Positions 34,905-41,985 of a DNA stretch of 64,000 bases are shown piece by piece (positions within the stretch are counted from its first letter, which is position 1; each line of letters begins with the position of its first letter). This DNA comes from Mycobacterium marinum (lineage in GTDB: Bacteria; Actinomycetota; Actinomycetes; Mycobacteriales; Mycobacteriaceae): positions 186,001 through 250,000 of the forward strand of contig NZ_CP024190.1 of NCBI RefSeq assembly GCF_003391395.1, read 5' to 3'. The notes below the pieces were generated by a model. It was not told the DNA's origin and did no database searches. It saw only the letters and a program-made list of their open reading frames with translations. Position numbers and translations under genes: made by a program.

Positions 34905-35396
34905 ATGCCCATCCCAAGACCGACCACTGCCGACGCCCCGGCGATGCTCGAACCTGACGGATGGCCCGGCATTGAGGAAGACCTCGTGTCGGACCTGGCG
35001 GTGACGTTGCGCCGCACGTGCGCGCAGCTCGAAGACGTGGGGGAGGCGTGCTGGGAGGCGGGGGCGCTTTTTGAGGATGGTCGCTGGCAGGGCCCGGCCG
35101 GCGCCGCGGCCGCTGTGAGGTTCGAGGAAATCCTGGAACAGATGAGGTCCGTGCTGGCCGCTCTCGCACTTGTCACCGACTGGCACTTCGATGTGTGCGA
35201 ATTCGCCACGGAGGTCAAGGAGGATATCTTCGCCGGCGTCCTCAGCACTCAAGCGCTGATCGAGGCGACACGGGAGGCCCAACCCGAAGCGGTCCCGCCG
35301 TTGATCGCGGCGCAGCATGTGAGCAACATCTTGAAGGTCAGCGGGCTCGGCCTGCACATTGGGGCCGATGGCACGGTGCTGCTGGCCGAGATCTGA
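34905..35396 (+). CDS. short EspK-like N-domain protein
   Basis: A 163-residue protein that matches only the N-terminal domain of EspK: 'MLEPDGWPGIEEDL' parallels 'MLEPNGWPNVYELDL', followed by a W-x-G turn ('GRWQGPAGAAAAVRF') and a helical region. It ends 'ADGTVLLAEI' with no Pro-rich linker. The gene has its own ribosome site (GGAGG at about 34890). It may have arisen by internal duplication of espK and could compete for EspB binding (inference). Confidence 0.65.
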   Translation: MPIPRPTTADAPAMLEPDGWPGIEEDLVSDLAVTLRRTCAQLEDVGEACWEAGALFEDGRWQGPAGAAAAVRFEEILEQMRSVLAALALVTDWHFDVCEFATEVKEDIFAGVLSTQALIEATREAQPEAVPPLIAAQHVSNILKVSGLGLHIGADGTVLLAEI

Positions 35397-35514
35397 GCGG
35401 CACAGATCAAGATCGCCAACGGGATCCGCACACCAGGTCTCCACCAAGTCCGAAGAGCCGGTCAACGCCGGACCGCATTAGTCAGCTGGCGCGCGTCCGC
35501 CCGGCCGGGGTGAC

Positions 35515-35790
35515 CTACCTGCCGGCCGCATCGGCCTCTTGGTAGGCGCGGGCCGCGGCAGCCATATCATTCGACAGCTGGAAAAGAGCCTTTTGGATAG
35601 CCAGCAGCCTCGCGTTCAACGTTCCCAACATGGCCGGCGAAAGCCGATTGAAGTGTACTGATGCCGGATCAGTTCCGATCGCAAGGACTCCCGGCGGAAT
35701 CCTCGGAAAGTCAGCTGCGGTACTGATCGCGAACAGCTCACCCGCCGCAGTCCGCAGGCTGGGGATACTGACGGTCAGAGGGGAGGTCAT
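35515..35790 (-). CDS. small EspC/EspF-like ESX-1 substrate candidate
   Basis: A 91-residue helical protein whose C-terminal 'AAAARAYQEADAAG' holds the YxxxD secretion motif in the place seen in EspC and EspF. No W-x-G is seen. It lies 74 bases downstream of the minus-strand espB and in the same direction, so the two may form an operon. The family call rests on size, motif and context. Confidence 0.55.
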   Translation of the reverse strand: MTSPLTVSIPSLRTAAGELFAISTAADFPRIPPGVLAIGTDPASVHFNRLSPAMLGTLNARLLAIQKALFQLSNDMAAAARAYQEADAAGR

Positions 35791-35855
35791 CGCTGGATCC
35801 CTTTGGTTGTCTTCGGCGTTGGGCGTTGGTAGGTGGAGTGATTGACCGCTGCCGG

Positions 35856-37443
35856 CTTGGCTGGTTAGTAGTCGAGTGCTTCGCGTAGTGCGGCGGCGCG
35901 TAGTGCTGCGGCTAGTTGCTGGTCGATCTCGGGGGGACTGGCTGTGACCGGCGCGTGGTCTGGGGTTTCGTCGGGCTCGTGGCCGCCGATGAGGGCCTCG
36001 GTCCAGGCCCGGTCCTCGGTGTAGAGCGATTCCTGGCCGGTCTGGTCACGCTTGTCTTTGGGGCTGCTCGCGCCGTGTCCGCCGTGACCCACCGGCGCCA
36101 TGCCCATCCCGCCACGGCCCGCGGCCGCCCCAGTCCCGCGAGCGGCCCCGCCGCCGGCGGCGACCCCACCCGCGGCGGCCGCCGAAGCCGGGGCACCGGC
36201 GCCGGACGGCGATTGCAGCGGCATCGCCGCGCCCGCACCAGCCCCACCACCGAGCGCGGCCGGCTTCAGCGCCGGCCCACCCGGCACCCCCGAGGCCGCG
36301 GCCAGACCCGCCTTCGCCGCCGATCCCATCCCGCCCATCGACGGGATGCCGCCCATCATCGGCATCATCGGCAGGCCCCCGGTTCCGGTGCCCGACCCCG
36401 AGGTCGATCCCGGCGTGGGAGTCGGATCCGGTGTCGGAGTCGGGTCCGGAGTGGGTGCCGGTGGCGGGCTGTACGCGGTGGGCGGCACCGGTGGATTTAA
36501 CGGCGACAGCGGCAGATTCGCCTTCTTGGTGTACTCGGTGAGCACCGACTCCGACTGGTTCTGGTAGTCGGTGTACTTCTTCAAAAGCGCCTTTTCTTCC
36601 CCCTTTAATATGGCTAACTCCATATTGCGAATCCACGCGCTATCATGCTCAGCTGCTATCTTCTCCCGCTGAACCTGCTCCCAGGTTTTGTCGAGTTTGT
36701 CCAACTGCGCGACCGTGGGGTGCTGAGTGACCGCCCAGCTATGCGCCGAGCTGATGCCCTGAACCTGCGCGACCAGCTGCTTGCACAGGTCGGCAATCTG
36801 ATACACCCACTGCCGGAACTGCTCAAAGTTCGCCTCGACAGCGGTGGCGGCCTCACCCTGCCAATTCTGAAAAGGCCGGAAAGCCTCGGTGGAATCCAGC
36901 AACGGTTGCTGATAAGCGGTCCATGCGGCGGCAAACGCATTAAAAGAAGTGCCCTGATCAGGCTCGGCGATCTGCGCGGCCGCCGTGCGGACCGGGTAGT
37001 AAGGGGGAGCCGGGGGCACCGTGCTCGGGGCAGCAAGAAGACCAGAACGCACCCCGCCAAGACCAGCGCCAGCACCGAGGGCATGCGCACCCAGCACACC
37101 GCGCGGCGCCACCGCCGACACCGCGCCGCCCCCAGCGTTCAGCGCCTGTTCCACCTGCTCATCGGTGCCGACATAAGACTTGGCCGCCTCCCGAAGAGCA
37201 TCAGCAAGCTGCTGTCGAGCCTTATTTCCCGCATCGATATAAGTCAGCATCGCGTTGGCCGAGAACACCAGATCCGCAGTCGCGTTAACGACCATCGGAA
37301 GCGCACACAGCGCCTCGAGGCTCGCCGTCGGCGCCGCGATCAACGACTCCAGCTCGGAAGCCCGGCCCATCAGCTCCTCGGGAACCACCTGCACATTAAT
37401 CGGCTTGGTCATATCGCATTGAGTCTTTCGCGTCGGGGTCAAG
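35856..37443. repeat. 1.6-kb inverted repeat, left arm (espB copy)
   Basis: Inverted relative to 37989-39570. It covers the whole espB coding region plus about 30 bases upstream and 9 downstream. Almost identical except for a patch within 36552-36706 and a shorter Pro-rich linker in the partner. The arms enclose a 545-bp unique spacer. Confidence 0.88.
35865..37412 (-). CDS. espB: EspB homologue, left copy
   Basis: A 515-residue EspB: N-terminal helical PE-PPE-like domain with YxxxD ('SYVGTDEQ') and W-x-G ('FQNWQGEAATAVEANF'), 'TEYTKKANLPLSPLNPPVPP' at its end, a Pro/Thr-rich linker, a Gly/Ala-rich region, and the conserved C-terminal 'ESLYTEDRAWTEALIG' shared with M. tuberculosis EspB. EspB is secreted by ESX-1 and forms oligomers; MycP1 cleaves its C-terminus. 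ATG 37412 is the start shared by both copies. It faces away from the right copy and differs from it mainly in a ~45-residue helical segment (DNA 36552-36706). Confidence 0.9.
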   Translation of the reverse strand: MTKPINVQVVPEELMGRASELESLIAAPTASLEALCALPMVVNATADLVFSANAMLTYIDAGNKARQQLADALREAAKSYVGTDEQVEQALNAGGGAVSAVAPRGVLGAHALGAGAGLGGVRSGLLAAPSTVPPAPPYYPVRTAAAQIAEPDQGTSFNAFAAAWTAYQQPLLDSTEAFRPFQNWQGEAATAVEANFEQFRQWVYQIADLCKQLVAQVQGISSAHSWAVTQHPTVAQLDKLDKTWEQVQREKIAAEHDSAWIRNMELAILKGEEKALLKKYTDYQNQSESVLTEYTKKANLPLSPLNPPVPPTAYSPPPAPTPDPTPTPDPTPTPGSTSGSGTGTGGLPMMPMMGGIPSMGGMGSAAKAGLAAASGVPGGPALKPAALGGGAGAGAAMPLQSPSGAGAPASAAAAGGVAAGGGAARGTGAAAGRGGMGMAPVGHGGHGASSPKDKRDQTGQESLYTEDRAWTEALIGGHEPDETPDHAPVTASPPEIDQQLAAALRAAALREALDY

Positions 37444-37485
37444 GCGAACCTGAATAACCGGTGGCCCGGCGATCCGGGTGTCACA

Positions 37486-37531
37486 AATTCACCATTAATT
37501 CAACGGGGTCAAGGAATTCACCATGAATTCA
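37486..37531 (-). promoter_or_regulatory. TGAATT array upstream of left espB
   Basis: Read on the minus strand, TGAATT ends at 37531, 37520, 37502 and 37491, i.e. spacings of 11, 18 and 11 bp, 74-119 bases upstream of the espB ATG and in the sense orientation. One site is the 8-base palindrome TGAATTCA. Same hexamer as the arrays before eccB and the second esx pair. Confidence 0.55.
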
Positions 37532-37881
37532 ACAAATGACGGTAATTTAATCCTAAATTCTAAATACTGCCGGTGTCAATGCGGATGGCTCTCGGACCTG
37601 GTGTTGCTCGTCAGCGTCCATCGAATTCTCGCGACGTGGGCCGCGGTAGCCACCCGCGCTGTCGCCGATAACGCCGGCGTCAGGCAATGCCCGCTCTTTC
37701 GTCGGCCACGGGTGGTCGCAGCGATTGCCATTGCTGTAATTCCGGTGGGCCGCCACCAGCTCAACCAATTGCGCTGCCCGCCGAAAGGGGCTCCTTGCTG
37801 CCTGGGTAATTCATGGCCGGGGTCGGATCGACGCTGCGACGGCGGCGGCCGAGCGGGTGGCCGGTTGGCCCGGTGGTGCAT

Positions 37882-37895
37882 TCAACGGGCGTTGA
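37882..37895. promoter_or_regulatory. operator-like TCAAC-N4-GTTGA, site 1
   Basis: TCAACGGGCGTTGA. Half-sites are identical to those at 37928 and 39611. It overlaps the -35 hexamer of the promoter for the right espB, a position where a repressor would block RNA polymerase. Confidence 0.6.
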
Positions 37896-37920
37896 CATAG
37901 CGCAGGGCGGGATCTATCGT
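37892..37920 (+). promoter_or_regulatory. SigA-type promoter of right espB
   Basis: Perfect -35 TTGACA (37892-37897), 17-base spacer, -10 TATCGT (37915-37920) matching TANNNT. Transcription would start near 37927, about 93 bases before the espB ATG. Flanked by two TCAAC-N4-GTTGA sites. Confidence 0.65.
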
Positions 37921-37927
37921 CGTCATA

Positions 37928-37941
37928 TCAACACGTGTTGA
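37928..37941. promoter_or_regulatory. operator-like TCAAC-N4-GTTGA, site 2
   Basis: TCAACACGTGTTGA, a perfect 14-bp palindrome lying at the predicted +1. With site 1, 46 bp upstream, it brackets the promoter core. Confidence 0.65.
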
Positions 37942-37988
37942 ACGCGCGCCAACGGGGTCGCCTGCCGCCGCCGGCCACCCGGACCGGT

Positions 37989-39570
37989 CTTGACCCCGAC
38001 GCGAAAGACTCAATGCGATATGACCAAGCCGATTAATGTGCAGGTGGTTCCCGAGGAGCTGATGGGCCGGGCTTCCGAGCTGGAGTCGTTGATCGCGCCG
38101 CCGACGGCGAGCCTCGAGGCGCTGTGTGCGCTTCCGATGGTCGTTAACGCGACTGCGGATCTGGTGTTCTCGGCCAACGCGATGCTGACTTATATCGATG
38201 CGGGAAATAAGGCTCGACAGCAGCTTGCTGATGCTCTTCGGGAGGCGGCCAAGTCTTATGTCGGCACCGATGAGCAGGTGGAACAGGCGCTGAACGCTGG
38301 GGGCGGCGCGGTGTCGGCGGTGGCGCCGCGCGGTGTGCTGGGTGCGCATGCCCCCGGTGCTGGCGCTGGTCTTGGCGGGGTGCGTTCTGGTCTTCTTGCT
38401 GCCCCGAGCACGGTGCCCCCGGCTCCCCCTTACTACCCGGTCCGCACGGCGGCCGCGCAGATCGCCGAGCCTGATCAGGGCACTTCTTTTAATGCGTTTG
38501 CCGCCGCATGGACCGCTTATCAGCAACCGTTGCTGGATTCCACCGAGGCTTTCCGGCCTTTTCAGAATTGGCAGGGTGAGGCCGCCACCGCTGTCGAGGC
38601 GAACTTTGAGCAGTTCCGGCAGTGGGTGTATCAGATTGCCGACCTGTGCAAGCAGCTGGTCGCGCAGGTTCAGGGCATCAGCTCGGCGCATAGCTGGGCG
38701 GTCACTCAGCACCCCACGGTCGCGCAGTTGAACAAACTCGACAAACAGTGGGGGCAAGCCGAGGAGTGCAAGATAAAGGCTGAGCATGAGAGCAAGCTAT
38801 GGATTCGCAATATGGAGATGGCCATAGCAAATAAAGAACTAGACGTGATTTTGAAGCAGTACACCGACTACCAGAGCAGGTCGGAGTCGGTGCTCACCGA
38901 GTACACCAAGAAGGCGAATCTGCCGCTGTCGCCATTGAATCCACCGGTGCCGCCCACCGCGTACAGCCCGCCGGCGCCGGCGCCCACTCCGGCCCCGACT
39001 CCGACTCCCACGCCGGGATCGACCTCGGGGTCGGGCACCGGAACCGGGGGCCTGCCGATGATGCCGATGATGGGCGGCATCCCGTCGATGGGCGGGATGG
39101 GATCGGCGTCGAAGGCGGGTCTGGCCGCGGCCTCGGGGGTGCCGGGTGGGCCGGCGCTGAAGCCGGCCGCGCTCGGTGGTGGGGCTGGTGCGGGCGCGGC
39201 GATGCCGCTGCAATCGCCGTCCGGCGCCGGTGCCCCGGCTTCGGCGGCCGCCGCGGGTGGGGGCGCCGCCGGCGGCGGGGCCGCTCGCGGGACTGGGGCG
39301 GCCGCGGGCCGTGGCGGGATGGGCATGGCGCCGGTGGGTCACGGCGGACACGGCGCGAGCAGCCCCAAAGACAAGCGTGACCAGACCGGCCAGGAATCGC
39401 TCTACACCGAGGACCGGGCCTGGACCGAGGCCCTCATCGGCGGCCACGAGCCCGACGAAACCCCAGACCACGCGCCGGTCACAGCCAGTCCCCCCGAGAT
39501 CGACCAGCAACTAGCCGCAGCACTACGCGCCGCCGCACTACGCGAAGCACTGGGCTACTGAGCAGCCAAG
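37989..39570. repeat. 1.6-kb inverted repeat, right arm (espB copy)
   Basis: Partner of 35856-37443. Recombination between the arms would invert the 545-bp spacer and so exchange the promoters of the two espB genes. Confidence 0.88.
38020..39561 (+). CDS. espB: EspB homologue, right copy
   Basis: A 513-residue EspB nearly identical to the left copy (same YxxxD, WQG and C-terminal LYTEDRAWTEALIG). Differences concentrate between 'HPTVAQL' and 'ESVLTEYTKK' (DNA about 38728-38885), where this copy reads 'NKLDKQWGQAEECKIKAE' with an extra Cys, and in the Pro-rich linker ('APAPTPAPTPTPTPG' against a Pro-Asp-Pro-Thr repeat). ATG 38020 is preferred over a TTG at 37990. Driven by its own operator-flanked promoter; tetR follows 77 bases downstream. 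Confidence 0.9.
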   Translation: MTKPINVQVVPEELMGRASELESLIAPPTASLEALCALPMVVNATADLVFSANAMLTYIDAGNKARQQLADALREAAKSYVGTDEQVEQALNAGGGAVSAVAPRGVLGAHAPGAGAGLGGVRSGLLAAPSTVPPAPPYYPVRTAAAQIAEPDQGTSFNAFAAAWTAYQQPLLDSTEAFRPFQNWQGEAATAVEANFEQFRQWVYQIADLCKQLVAQVQGISSAHSWAVTQHPTVAQLNKLDKQWGQAEECKIKAEHESKLWIRNMEMAIANKELDVILKQYTDYQSRSESVLTEYTKKANLPLSPLNPPVPPTAYSPPAPAPTPAPTPTPTPGSTSGSGTGTGGLPMMPMMGGIPSMGGMGSASKAGLAAASGVPGGPALKPAALGGGAGAGAAMPLQSPSGAGAPASAAAAGGGAAGGGAARGTGAAAGRGGMGMAPVGHGGHGASSPKDKRDQTGQESLYTEDRAWTEALIGGHEPDETPDHAPVTASPPEIDQQLAAALRAAALREALGY

Positions 39571-39610
39571 ATGGCAATCCGCTATGGGTTAGATCTCAAT
39601 ATCCCCACTG

Positions 39611-39624
39611 TCAACGATCGTTGA
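39611..39624. promoter_or_regulatory. operator-like TCAAC-N4-GTTGA, site 3
   Basis: TCAACGATCGTTGA, a perfect 14-bp palindrome ending 14 bases before the tetR ATG at 39639. Same half-sites as the pair upstream of the right espB. Placement suggests autoregulation by the TetR protein. Confidence 0.65.
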
Positions 39625-39638
39625 ATACACTGGTTGGC

Positions 39639-40196
39639 ATGCCCGTGAAGACGCGAGACGCAACCGCCACCCGGTCAGCGATCCTGGACGCCGCACAGTC
39701 CCAGTTCGGGGAGAACGGGTTCGAGCGAACAACCATCCGATCGGTGGCCAAGGCCGCCGGGGTCGATCCGGCGCTGGTCATGCACTACTTCGGCAGCAAG
39801 GCGGGGCTCTTCACGGCAGCCACCCGATTCGACATCAAATTCCCGGATCTCTCGGGCATCCCAATGGACCGCATCGCCGACGCGCTGCTGCCCAATTTCC
39901 TCAGGGTCTGGGGGCCCAGGGGGGCATTCCTCCCGCTGCTGCGCGCGGCCGCGACCAACCGTGACGCGGCGGACGCGCTGGTCGAGGTATTCGTCGACCG
40001 GGTCGGCCCAGCGCTATCGGCGATCGTGCCGGACCGTGGGCCCGAACGCGCCGCGCTGGTGGCAGCGCAAATGGTCGGTGTGGCGACGGCCCGCTACGTA
40101 ATCGGCCTCCCGCCGTTGCTGCACATGGACGACGAGGAACTCATCAGATGGCTGCGGCCGGTGATCGTGCATTACCTGACCGACCCCGCGCCGTGA
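39639..40196 (+). CDS. TetR-family transcriptional regulator
   Basis: A 185-residue regulator: N-terminal helix-turn-helix 'TTIRSVAKAAGVDPALVMHY' followed by 'FGSKAGLF', then an all-helical ligand-binding domain of the TetR_C type. ATG 39639 is preferred; a TTG at 39621 lies inside an operator-like palindrome. The shared operator half-sites suggest it controls itself and the right espB. It is convergent with the flavin dehydrogenase gene (58 bases apart), another possible target. Ligand unknown. Confidence 0.88.
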   Translation: MPVKTRDATATRSAILDAAQSQFGENGFERTTIRSVAKAAGVDPALVMHYFGSKAGLFTAATRFDIKFPDLSGIPMDRIADALLPNFLRVWGPRGAFLPLLRAAATNRDAADALVEVFVDRVGPALSAIVPDRGPERAALVAAQMVGVATARYVIGLPPLLHMDDEELIRWLRPVIVHYLTDPAP

Positions 40197-40254
40197 CGAC
40201 CGTTTCCGGATCCGAACTTGCCCGAGCCGGCTTCCCCGTTGCGCTGCCGGTGGG

Positions 40255-41868
40255 CTATTCGAGCGCGGCGCTGGCGGCGTGGGTGCCGGCGCGACGCCCG
40301 GAAAACACGCAATCTGCGATGGACAGCCCGCTGACATAGGAGTTGGAGCAGATGCCGGTTGCCGTGCGACCCGCACCGAACAAACCGGGAATCGCCGCAC
40401 CGGATGCGTCGAGCACGGCTCCGGTCTGTTCATCGACCTTGATCCCGCCGAGGGTCAGCATCGGGGTGGGGTTGAGCAGGCTGGGCCGAACCGAGATGTT
40501 CAGCAGGGTGAAAGGAGCGCGGGCTACCCGGCGCACAAATTCCGCGGGCTTACCGGCGGGGTCTGTCGCTGCGGCGTCGATTGCGCTGTTGTGCGCGTCG
40601 ACGGTGGCCTGCAGGCCGTCGGGATCGATGCCCGCCTTGCGCGCCACGTCGGCCAGCGTCTCGGCCCTCACCGAATCGGCGACCATCAATGCCGCGGCTT
40701 GAGCGCGCTGAAACCACAACGGCTGCTTGAGCATCTGGCGCCGAGCTTCATTCATCAAGTCCGCATCGGCGACCAGCCATGCCCTGGCGTTGTGACCTTG
40801 CACCAAGGCTTTGCCGACCGCAGCGCCGTACCGACTCTCGTCGATGACGCGTTGACCTTGCTGGTCGACCATGACGGTGCTGATGAATGCGCTCGGTGGC
40901 GTGATGAAGCGCCATGCCGAGACGTTGTCCATCCGTTCGGTGACCGCTCCCACGCTCTGTGCCAGCGCAATACCGCTGCCGTCATCACCGCTGGTGCCGA
41001 GTTGAAGCCCGGTCACGTAACGCGGGGCATACCGTTTGATCCATTCGCTGTTGGCGATGAAGCCACCGGCACACACGACCACCCCTCGGCGTGCCCGGAT
41101 CTGAACCGCGCGGGCGTAGCGTCGCTCGAGGGCACGCAGGCGGCGCTCCATCAAGTTTCGCAGCGGCGGATAGTAGATCCCGGGCTTGGTGGACACCGCC
41201 GCCAACGCGGCATACGTCCGCCGAATACGGGGTGGCGCATCGTGCATCGTCATCGCTTCGACTCCGGTCACCCGACCCGTCGAGTCCTGCAGCAGCTTTG
41301 TCACCTTGGTGTGGGGGTAGAACTGAACACCAAGGGAGAGTGCGGCTTTGGCCAGTGGCGCATACAGCTGCTTGCCCGAGGTGCCTTTTCCCTTGACCCG
41401 GTGTCCGCGCTGGACGGGCGGAGTGTGGCTGCGAAACGCCCCGGAATTCTCGCTACCCGAGTGGTAGAGGTAGTAGTGATTATTCGGAAACGAGGTTTTG
41501 TAGGGGCAAACGGTGGAGTCGAAAGGCACGCCGTAGTTGCTCAGCCAGTCGATCATTTCGGGGCTACTGCGCACGAATGATTCCAGGGTTGACTCGCTGA
41601 CCGCATCTGCGACTTCCAGGCGGAGATAGGTCAGCATCTGTTCGAAGCTGTCGCGCACACCGGCTTGCTGCTGGACCGCCGTACCACCGCCGGCATAGAT
41701 GATGCCGCCCGATATCGCGGTTGCGCCACCACCATTAGCCCGATCCAGCGCCACCACCTGCACGCCCTGTTCGCGTGCCGTGATGGCAGCGGACACACCT
41801 GCCGCGCCAAAACCGATCACGACTACGTCGGTGGATTCGACAATGTGCTCCGGTGTGTCATCAGCCAT
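40255..41868 (-). CDS. FAD-dependent dehydrogenase, fumarate reductase/ketosteroid dehydrogenase family
   Basis: A 537-residue flavoprotein: dinucleotide-binding 'VVVIGFGAAGVSAAITAREQ', 'GGGATAISGGIIYAGGG', 'RARRGVVVCAGGFIANSEW' and C-terminal 'LGGIKVDEQTGAVLDASG ... GLFGAGRTATG', the pattern of the succinate dehydrogenase/fumarate reductase and 3-ketosteroid-1-dehydrogenase branch. Mycobacterial relatives often dehydrogenate steroid rings or related hydrophobic substrates. The specific substrate is not evident. It stands alone on the minus strand, 117 bases downstream of sdaA. Confidence 0.85.
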   Translation of the reverse strand: MADDTPEHIVESTDVVVIGFGAAGVSAAITAREQGVQVVALDRANGGGATAISGGIIYAGGGTAVQQQAGVRDSFEQMLTYLRLEVADAVSESTLESFVRSSPEMIDWLSNYGVPFDSTVCPYKTSFPNNHYYLYHSGSENSGAFRSHTPPVQRGHRVKGKGTSGKQLYAPLAKAALSLGVQFYPHTKVTKLLQDSTGRVTGVEAMTMHDAPPRIRRTYAALAAVSTKPGIYYPPLRNLMERRLRALERRYARAVQIRARRGVVVCAGGFIANSEWIKRYAPRYVTGLQLGTSGDDGSGIALAQSVGAVTERMDNVSAWRFITPPSAFISTVMVDQQGQRVIDESRYGAAVGKALVQGHNARAWLVADADLMNEARRQMLKQPLWFQRAQAAALMVADSVRAETLADVARKAGIDPDGLQATVDAHNSAIDAAATDPAGKPAEFVRRVARAPFTLLNISVRPSLLNPTPMLTLGGIKVDEQTGAVLDASGAAIPGLFGAGRTATGICSNSYVSGLSIADCVFSGRRAGTHAASAALE

Positions 41869-41985
41869 GCGGCTACCCCAATCAGTCTTCGCTTGCCGGC
41901 GCGGGTGACTGTAACAGGTGCCAATGCGCGGCGAAGGGGATCGAGGCGGGCTGCACCGGCGGCATGGGGAGCGACCGAAACGTCC

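Larger units (their letters stand above)
37444..37988. other. 545-bp unique spacer between the divergent espB genes
   Basis: Not part of the inverted repeat and without a recognised gene. Left side: AT-rich TGAATT array pointing to the left espB. Right side: a consensus promoter with two operator-like palindromes pointing to the right espB. The middle (about 37560-37860) shows nothing I can name. The two nearly identical proteins are therefore under different control. Confidence 0.6.

Noticed and set aside
24594..39570. Insertion sequence or phage as cause of the ESX rearrangements
   Set aside because: No transposase, integrase or terminal inverted repeats were seen; the repeats are gene-derived, so homologous or illegitimate recombination is more likely.
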